From: Firmicutes bacterium ADurb.Bin300
GTDB taxonomy: Bacteria; Bacillota; Clostridia; Oscillospirales; Acutalibacteraceae
DNA: 39,184 bases
Assembly (NCBI GenBank): GCA_002069015.1
Contig: MWBL01000015.1
Span: 1 to 39,184 of the forward strand
Direction of reading: 5' to 3'
Part shown: positions 33,905 to 39,184 of the stretch, piece after piece
How the letters are laid out: each line of letters starts with the position of its first letter
Numbering within the stretch: the first letter of the stretch is position 1
The notes under the pieces: generated by a model
Told to the model about the DNA's origin: nothing
Database searches by the model: none
Seen by the model: only the letters and a program-made list of their open reading frames with translations
Position numbers and translations under genes: made by a program

Positions 33905-35011
33905 TTATGCTGCCTTTTTCGGGAAATCCTCCGGCGCAGCTCCCATCGCCCGGGCGGTAAACACTGCTACTTGTGTATTGTTAATGACCTCATCTTGATT
34001 AATAAAGCTGTTGCATCCGAAGACAAATAACGGAACGTCGGCACTTGAGTGAGAGGTACTCTCATATTCATAAGTGCTTCCGTTAAAGGTTATTTTGCCT
34101 GTCTCATGGTCCGCAGTGACTATTACGAGAGTTTCCCCGTCTCTTTCGGCAAAATCAAGAGCGGCGGCGATGGCATTATCAAACTCTATAAGGGAGAGCA
34201 TCATGTCCGAGGCGTTGTTACTGTGAGAATGCTTATCGATATGAGCGCCCTCAACCATAAGGAAAAACCCCTCTTCATCATTATCAAGAAGCTCTATTGC
34301 CTTAACAGTCATTTGAGTGAGAGTCGGAGTATCCGAAGCTATTATACTTTCAGCCCACATATCGGATGTAAATTGACCGTAGCTTTTATCATTGGCAGTC
34401 AGCTCGTTCATTTGTGATAAGGTTGAAATATACTTCCTTCCATAGCCTTGGGTTGTGGGTTCATCATAAACACCCGCTGATTTACCCCAAATAAGGTCAA
34501 TGGCGGATTCTACCTGTTGGCGTGCTATTTCATCGTTGCTGCTTCTGCTCGAGGTATGTGCGGAAAAAGCCGCGGGAGTTGCTCCGCCCGTACTGTCAGT
34601 GGTTACAATTCCGGTTTTTTTGCCTATTGAAATCGCATACTCGGTAAGAGAGATTGGGTAGCCATTAAGCGCAAGCGGGTCCGTGGGATAAACACCAATA
34701 CAGCCGTTTATGGTTTTTTCACCTGTAGCCAAAGCTGTGCCGCCTGCCGCACTGTCTGTAGTAATGCCTCCAAAAGCGTAAGTCTTCGCCTTGCCTCTTA
34801 GAGGAAATGTTTCCATAACAAGGTTTACACCCGTCTCTGCCTTAGTTTTTTCAAGATGGTTTTCGCCCATTCCGTCGCCAATCATATATATTACATTTTT
34901 AACCTGAGCGGTTACTCTTGAAGGAGGAGTGATAGCCATAAGAGTCGAAATAAGCACTAAAAACGCAGTAACAATTGACACTATCTTTGAAAGCGGTGAA
35001 CTGAATTGCAT
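33905..35011 (-). CDS. Exported alkaline phosphatase (PhoA family)
   Basis: 368 residues with an N-terminal hydrophobic export segment (10-28). The catalytic core is intact: IGDGMG (44-49, metal Asp46), TTDSAAGGTALATG (84-97) with nucleophile Ser87, VTTDSTGGATPAAFSAHT, the metal-site EGAHIDKHSH (254-263), TADHETG (299-305) and TSHSSADVP with His321. It hydrolyses phosphomonoesters outside the membrane, typically for phosphate scavenging. It is short for the family, and no lipobox or sortase motif is seen. AAAGGA precedes the ATG. I could not find a clear Pho box. Confidence 0.93.
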   Translation of the reverse strand: MQFSSPLSKIVSIVTAFLVLISTLMAITPPSRVTAQVKNVIYMIGDGMGENHLEKTKAETGVNLVMETFPLRGKAKTYAFGGITTDSAAGGTALATGEKTINGCIGVYPTDPLALNGYPISLTEYAISIGKKTGIVTTDSTGGATPAAFSAHTSSRSSNDEIARQQVESAIDLIWGKSAGVYDEPTTQGYGRKYISTLSQMNELTANDKSYGQFTSDMWAESIIASDTPTLTQMTVKAIELLDNDEEGFFLMVEGAHIDKHSHSNNASDMMLSLIEFDNAIAAALDFAERDGETLVIVTADHETGKITFNGSTYEYESTSHSSADVPLFVFGCNSFINQDEVINNTQVAVFTARAMGAAPEDFPKKAA

Positions 35012-35071
35012 CTTCTCAATCCTTTCATTTTAAACTATATTTTATATATAAACTATTATCATAATAACATA

Positions 35072-35114
35072 AAATTGCCCCTAAAGCAACAGAATAATGC
35101 TTTAGGGGCAATTT
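35072..35114 (-). terminator. Terminator of serC-serA
   Basis: A 17-bp perfect stem (AAATTGCCCCTAAAGCA with its complement at 35098-35114) around a 9-nt loop lies 5 nt past the serA stop. On the minus strand the stem ends in ATTTTATG, a modest U-tract. Confidence 0.85.
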
Positions 35115-35119
35115 CGTTG

Positions 35120-36286
35120 TTACTTTATTACTCTAACCTTTTTCACACAGTCAATTTCATTAATAACGTTTATTATGCTTTCCGATATGATGTTTTCGAC
35201 ATCTATAAGCGTATAAGCAATATTTCCCTTTGATTTATTTACTAAATTCTCAATATTTACATTTTCCGCAGAGAATGCTGCCGTCACTTTATTTATCATA
35301 TTCGGAATATTATCGTGAATAATGGCAATTCTTGCACCGGTAGCTTTAGGAAGCTCTACATTTGGGAAATTAACGGAATTTGTAATGTTGCCGCTTTCCA
35401 AAAAGTCAGCCAACTGTAAGGAAGCCATAGCAGCGCAGTTTTCCTCGGATTCGGGAGTAGACGCGCCAAGATGGGGGATAGCAATTATGCCGCTTTGTTC
35501 TATTAAGGAGTCGTCGGGAAAATCGGTGGTGTATGCGGCTACCTTGCCGTCCTTCATTGCAAGGAGAAGATCTGCGCTGTTGACAAGCTCGCCTCTTGCA
35601 AAGTTCATAATACGAACACCGTTTTTCATTTTTGCAATGCTATCCGTATTTATCATATTTTTTGTATCCTTATTCAGCGGGAGGTGAAGAGAAATATAAT
35701 CGGATTTTTCGATTAGTTCATCTAAATTGTTTATGTGTTTAATCGAATGGGAAAGATTCCAAGCCGCATCTACCGAAAGGAAGGGGTCGTAGCCGAGAAC
35801 CTCCATTCCCAACGAGTGTGCCGCATTCGCAACGAGAACACCTATTGCGCCAAGTCCTATTACACCGAGAGTTTTTCCGTATATCTCGGGTCCGACAAAT
35901 GCGCTCTTTCCTTTTTCAACAAGTCCCGCCACCTTATCGCCCTCGCCCTTAAGGGTCTTGCACCAAGCTATGGCAGGGACAATTTTTCTCGAGCTTAAAA
36001 GCAGAGCGCAGATAACAAGCTCTTTAACGGCATTGGCATTTGCACCCGGAGTGTTGAACACAACTATTCCGTTTTCGGTGCATTTGTCAATCGGAATATT
36101 ATTTACACCGGCGCCTGCCCTTGCGACCGCAAGAAGATTTTTCGGAAGCTCCATATCATGCATGGCAGCCGAGCGCACTATAATGCCTTCGGGATTTTCA
36201 ATATCGTCGCCGATGACGAAATTTCCGTTCTTAAATTTTGAAAGACCGTTCTTAGATATTTTATTTAGTGTTAATATATTAAACAT
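35120..36286 (-). CDS. serA: D-3-phosphoglycerate dehydrogenase
   Basis: 388 residues, the shorter serA type. The NAD Rossmann motif LGVIGLGAIGVLVA is at 140-153; catalytic residues are Arg231 in NFARGELVN and His272 in PHLGASTPESEENC. A C-terminal ACT domain (about 318-388) suits serine feedback. It oxidises 3-phosphoglycerate to 3-phosphohydroxypyruvate, the first step of serine synthesis. The gene begins 11 nt after serC, giving a serCA operon in which the step-2 enzyme is encoded first. Confidence 0.96.
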   Translation of the reverse strand: MFNILTLNKISKNGLSKFKNGNFVIGDDIENPEGIIVRSAAMHDMELPKNLLAVARAGAGVNNIPIDKCTENGIVVFNTPGANANAVKELVICALLLSSRKIVPAIAWCKTLKGEGDKVAGLVEKGKSAFVGPEIYGKTLGVIGLGAIGVLVANAAHSLGMEVLGYDPFLSVDAAWNLSHSIKHINNLDELIEKSDYISLHLPLNKDTKNMINTDSIAKMKNGVRIMNFARGELVNSADLLLAMKDGKVAAYTTDFPDDSLIEQSGIIAIPHLGASTPESEENCAAMASLQLADFLESGNITNSVNFPNVELPKATGARIAIIHDNIPNMINKVTAAFSAENVNIENLVNKSKGNIAYTLIDVENIISESIINVINEIDCVKKVRVIK

Positions 36287-36297
36287 AACTTAACTCC

Positions 36298-37380
36298 TTA
36301 TAAATTCTCTTTTTCGAAATTTTTCAAAAACTCAACGAGTTTTTGAACTCCTTCGTAGGGCATTGCGTTATATATAGAAGCTCTCATTCCGCCTACAGTG
36401 CGGTGTCCCTTAATATTTACAAAGCCCGCTGCCGTTGCGGCTTTAACGAATTTTTCGTCAAGCTCTTCGTTTCCGGTTACAAACGGAACATTCATCAGAG
36501 AACGGTCCTCGGGAACAACGGTTCCCTTAAACAATTTGCTGTTGTCAAGGAAATCGTAAAGAAGGTTTGCTTTTTTCAGGTTTCTCTCCTTCATTGCTTC
36601 AAGACCGCCTAAGCCTTTTATCCAATCAAGTACGAGCTTGCAAATATAAATCGTGTAGCAGGGAGGAGTATTATAAAGAGAATCGTTTTCTGCCATTATT
36701 TTATAATTGAGCATCGTAGGAGTAATATCCCGAGCTTTGCCGAGCATATCCTCGCGGATTATTGCGATAACAAGTCCTGCGGGGGCGACATTTTTCTGAG
36801 CACCGCCGTAAACCATGGCAAATTTAGATATATCCAAAGGCTCTGAAAGAAAGCACGATGAAATATCGGCTATGAGCGGAATGTCACCGGTATCGGGAAG
36901 TGTTTTATAAACAGTTCCGTAAATTGTGTTGTTAAGGCAAATATAGACGTAGTCCGCATCCTTATCAAAGTCTTTACTAGTTGTCTTGGGAATATAAGAA
37001 AAGGTTTTATCCTTAGATGAGGCAACAGCTCTGACATTTCCATATTTTTTTGCTTCTTCATAAGCTTTCTTTGCCCACTGACCTGTAATAATATAATCAG
37101 CTTTGCCCGAGCCGTTCATAAAATTAAGCGGTATAGCGGAAAACTGGGCAGAGGCGCCGCCTTGCAAAAAAAGCACCTTGTAATTGTCCGGAATATTCAT
37201 CAGCTCGCGAAGCAGTGCTTCTGCTTCTTTTATTATGCCATCGAAAAGCTTTGAACGGTGAGACATTTCCATAACCGACTGCTGTGAGCCGTGATAGTCA
37301 AGCATTTCTGCTGCTGCCGTTTTCAATACCTCCTCGGGAAGCATTGAAGGACCTGCCGAAAAGTTAAAAACATCTCTCAT
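36298..37380 (-). CDS. serC: Phosphoserine aminotransferase
   Basis: 360 residues, the standard length. Family features: FNFSAGPSMLPEEVL (5-19), MSHRSKLF (39-46), LQGGASAQFSAIPLN (72-86), ADISSCFLSEP (171-181) and the pyridoxal-phosphate Lys196 in YGGAQKNVAPAG; GGMRASIYNA is near the C-terminus. It converts 3-phosphohydroxypyruvate to phosphoserine using glutamate. It leads the serCA operon from the promoter at 37422-37451, with GAAAGGGG as ribosome site. No serB was seen nearby. Confidence 0.97.
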   Translation of the reverse strand: MRDVFNFSAGPSMLPEEVLKTAAAEMLDYHGSQQSVMEMSHRSKLFDGIIKEAEALLRELMNIPDNYKVLFLQGGASAQFSAIPLNFMNGSGKADYIITGQWAKKAYEEAKKYGNVRAVASSKDKTFSYIPKTTSKDFDKDADYVYICLNNTIYGTVYKTLPDTGDIPLIADISSCFLSEPLDISKFAMVYGGAQKNVAPAGLVIAIIREDMLGKARDITPTMLNYKIMAENDSLYNTPPCYTIYICKLVLDWIKGLGGLEAMKERNLKKANLLYDFLDNSKLFKGTVVPEDRSLMNVPFVTGNEELDEKFVKAATAAGFVNIKGHRTVGGMRASIYNAMPYEGVQKLVEFLKNFEKENL

Positions 37381-37421
37381 TATTATAACCCCTTTCAGAA
37401 TATGTAAAACAAATTAACAAA

Positions 37422-37451
37422 GTTATACTATAAATCTATTCATTTTGTCAA
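37422..37451 (-). promoter_or_regulatory. SigA promoter of serCA
   Basis: On the minus strand a perfect TTGACA (37446-37451), 18-nt spacer, TATAAC (37422-37427). Just upstream of the -35 box is an inverted repeat ATTGTTA-N6-TAACAAT (37455-37474), a candidate regulator site. Confidence 0.75.
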
Positions 37452-37477
37452 TACATTGTTACATAAATAACAATAAT

Positions 37478-37508
37478 TTGCCGTTATGTACAAAATACAT
37501 AACGGCAA
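37478..37508 (-). terminator. Terminator of ileS
   Basis: TTGCCGTTATGTA pairs with TACATAACGGCAA (13 bp) around a 5-nt loop, 22 nt past the ileS stop. On the minus strand it continues with ATTATTGTTATTT. Confidence 0.75.
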
Positions 37509-37529
37509 TGCAGGGGGTATTGTATTGAA

Positions 37530-39184
37530 TTACGTTCTTTCTACACCAATTGTTATCTTTTCGCCGTTCACATCCCAATCCTTGACATATCCGCAAGGAA
37601 TCTTACATGCGAGCTCATCTGCTAAAACGTCAAGGCTGATTTCATAGAAATTATTTTCAAAAACGGCTTTAAGAATCTTATTATCGGAAAAGCTTACTTT
37701 AATCCTGTCCATAACATTAAAGCCTGCTTCCTTACGCATTGTTTGAATTTTTGAAATAAGCTCTCTTACAAAACCCTCATCAATAAGCTTTGCGGAAAGC
37801 TCTGTGTCGAGCACAACGAACATATCCGCGTCTGAAACGGCAAAAAAGCCTTCAAGCTGATTAGTTTCAATAAGCAAATCCTCACGGTCAAGCACAATTG
37901 TTTCAAGACCGATATTCAGGCTAATGGAATTACTTTCGTCAAGCTCTTTTTTTGCCGAGTCCGGATTAAGGCTTGAAAGGGCTGTGCGAATATCGCCTAA
38001 TTGCTTACCGAATTTAGGACCGAGCGTCTTAAGCTGGGGCTTAAAGCTGTAAGATATATATTTTGACGCATCATCAATATATTCTACCGCTTTTACATTT
38101 AGTTCATCCTTTACAATATCAAGAAAGCCCTCGGGTAATCTGTATTTCGCTGAAACGAGTATCCTTGAAAGAGGTTGCCTGTTCTTAATGTTTGCCCCGT
38201 TTCTTGCGCAGCGCCCGAGAACAACCGTTTTAAGCACCTCTTGCATGTTATTCTCCAATTCCTCATCAATTAAAGAGGGGTCAGATACAGGATAATCGCA
38301 AAGATGAACACTGATAGGAGCTGTTTTGTCAACCGAACAGACAAGGTTTCTGTAAATATCCTCCGACAAAAAGGGTATCATGGGAGCGGCTAATTTCGCC
38401 ACAGTAACAAGAGTCGTATAAAGGGTCATATAAGCGTTGATTTTGTCCTCGGGTAAGCCCTGTACCCAAAAACGCTCGCGTCCTCTGCGGACATACCAAT
38501 TACTCAAATCGTCTGTAAAGCTCGAAAGAGCCTTTGCCGCCTCGGGAATAAAGTATTGGGAAAGATATCCGTCAACGCAATCGATTAAAGTATTGAGCCT
38601 GGAAAGCAGCCATTTATCCATAACAGTGAGGCTGTCCTTGCATAGCTTGTGCTTTGAGGCGTCAAAGTTATCGATATTTGCGTACAAGACAAAGAACGCA
38701 TAAGTATTGAGAAGAGTACCCATAAATTTACGCTGACCCTCGGTAACGGCTTTGGCATGAAAACGGTTAGGAAGCCATGGTGCTGAATTTGTATAAAAAT
38801 ACCAGCGAACGGCATCTGCCCCAAAGGTTGCTAAAGCATCAAACGGGTCAACGGCGTTGCCCTTGGATTTTGACATTTTCTGACCGTTTTCATCCTGAAC
38901 ATGCCCTAAAACGAGTACATTTTTATATGGAGCCTTATCAAATATAAGCGTGGAAATTGCAAGCAGAGAATAAAACCAGCCTCTTGTCTGGTCAACCGCT
39001 TCGGAAATGAATTCAGCCGGAAACTGTTTTTTGAATACCTCCTTGTTTTCAAAGGGATAATGGTGCTGTGCGAAGGGCATTGCACCCGAATCATACCAAC
39101 AGTCTATAACCTCGGCAACGCGCTTCATCTCGCCGCCGCAATTAGCGCATTTTATCGTTACCTCATCAATATAGGGGCGGTGAA
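37530..39184 (-). CDS. ileS: Isoleucyl-tRNA synthetase (IleS2-type), C-terminal part, truncated by window edge
   Basis: The frame is open from the stop to the right edge, so the start lies outside the window; an internal Met at 39128 is not the start. Visible: HRPYIDEVTIKCANCGGEMK with a Zn-type CxxC, EVIDCWYDSGAMPFAQHHYP, AVDQTRGWFYSLL, the class I signature KMSKSKGN, then the anticodon-binding domain (SNWYVRRGRERFW) and a C-terminal domain. The GAMPFAQ/YFYTNSAPWLPNRF wording fits the eukaryote-like IleS2 class, which is often naturally mupirocin-insensitive (family knowledge, not shown here). Any T-box leader would lie beyond the window. Confidence 0.95.
   Translation of the reverse strand, partial: HRPYIDEVTIKCANCGGEMKRVAEVIDCWYDSGAMPFAQHHYPFENKEVFKKQFPAEFISEAVDQTRGWFYSLLAISTLIFDKAPYKNVLVLGHVQDENGQKMSKSKGNAVDPFDALATFGADAVRWYFYTNSAPWLPNRFHAKAVTEGQRKFMGTLLNTYAFFVLYANIDNFDASKHKLCKDSLTVMDKWLLSRLNTLIDCVDGYLSQYFIPEAAKALSSFTDDLSNWYVRRGRERFWVQGLPEDKINAYMTLYTTLVTVAKLAAPMIPFLSEDIYRNLVCSVDKTAPISVHLCDYPVSDPSLIDEELENNMQEVLKTVVLGRCARNGANIKNRQPLSRILVSAKYRLPEGFLDIVKDELNVKAVEYIDDASKYISYSFKPQLKTLGPKFGKQLGDIRTALSSLNPDSAKKELDESNSISLNIGLETIVLDREDLLIETNQLEGFFAVSDADMFVVLDTELSAKLIDEGFVRELISKIQTMRKEAGFNVMDRIKVSFSDNKILKAVFENNFYEISLDVLADELACKIPCGYVKDWDVNGEKITIGVERT

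Noticed and set aside
1..39184. tRNA, rRNA, riboswitch or T-box
   Set aside because: No cloverleaf, rRNA-like or conserved leader sequence was recognised by eye; a covariance-model scan would be needed to exclude small RNAs.

Overview
The window comes from a low-GC, Gram-positive, spore-forming-type anaerobe of the class Clostridia. An Oscillospirales-like gut or anaerobic lineage is my best guess, with low confidence. The support is: spore-maturation genes spmA/spmB, AddAB (not RecBCD), a CIRCE/HrcA heat-shock operator, strong AGGAGGTGA ribosome sites with TTG/GTG starts, canonical SigA promoters, a DUF378 protein, YerC, and a Clostridia-type second topoisomerase II gene pair. No tRNA, rRNA, CRISPR array, prophage or intact IS was found.

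Layout. 1-3.4 kb (minus): an exported neutral-ceramidase-like protein followed by a membrane GGDEF protein whose signature is GGGEF. 3.4-5.4 kb (plus): htpG behind a perfect CIRCE element, then two copies of one hairpin. 5.5-6.1 kb (minus): a small membrane protein, divergent from rpmE. 6.2-11.1 kb (plus): rpmE, a YigZ/IMPACT-family gene apparently using an ATA start, then dgt-like, dnaG and rpoD, the replication/transcription-initiation operon. 11.1-13.0 kb: an IS1182-type transposase remnant and an exported LCAT-like lipase (minus). 13.3-15.8 kb (plus): yerC, a methyltransferase and a phosphohexomutase, tightly packed. 15.8-16.9 kb (minus): spmA and spmB with an unusually long overlap. 17.0-21.3 kb (plus): parE-like (frameshifted) and parC-like. 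21.3-21.5 kb (minus): DUF378. 21.6-28.5 kb (plus): addB-addA, overlapping by 8 nt. 28.6-31.0 kb: glycogen phosphorylase. 31.1-33.8 kb: a membrane-anchored unknown protein, a small membrane protein (minus), a TIM-barrel isomerase and nrdR. 33.9-39.2 kb (minus): exported alkaline phosphatase, serC-serA, and the 3' part of an IleS2-type isoleucyl-tRNA synthetase running off the right edge.

Most of this is core chromosome: DNA replication, recombination, topology, dNTP control (Dgt, NrdR), transcription initiation, serine synthesis, glycogen use and sporulation. The accessory flavour comes from three exported ester hydrolases (ceramidase-like, lipase-like, phosphatase), a probably inactive GGDEF protein and one dead transposase. 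I did not find a convincing new multi-gene system. The items most worth checking are the parE frameshift, the ATA start, the CIRCE-controlled htpG, the altered catalytic motifs in the GGDEF and ceramidase-like proteins, and the duplicated hairpin.
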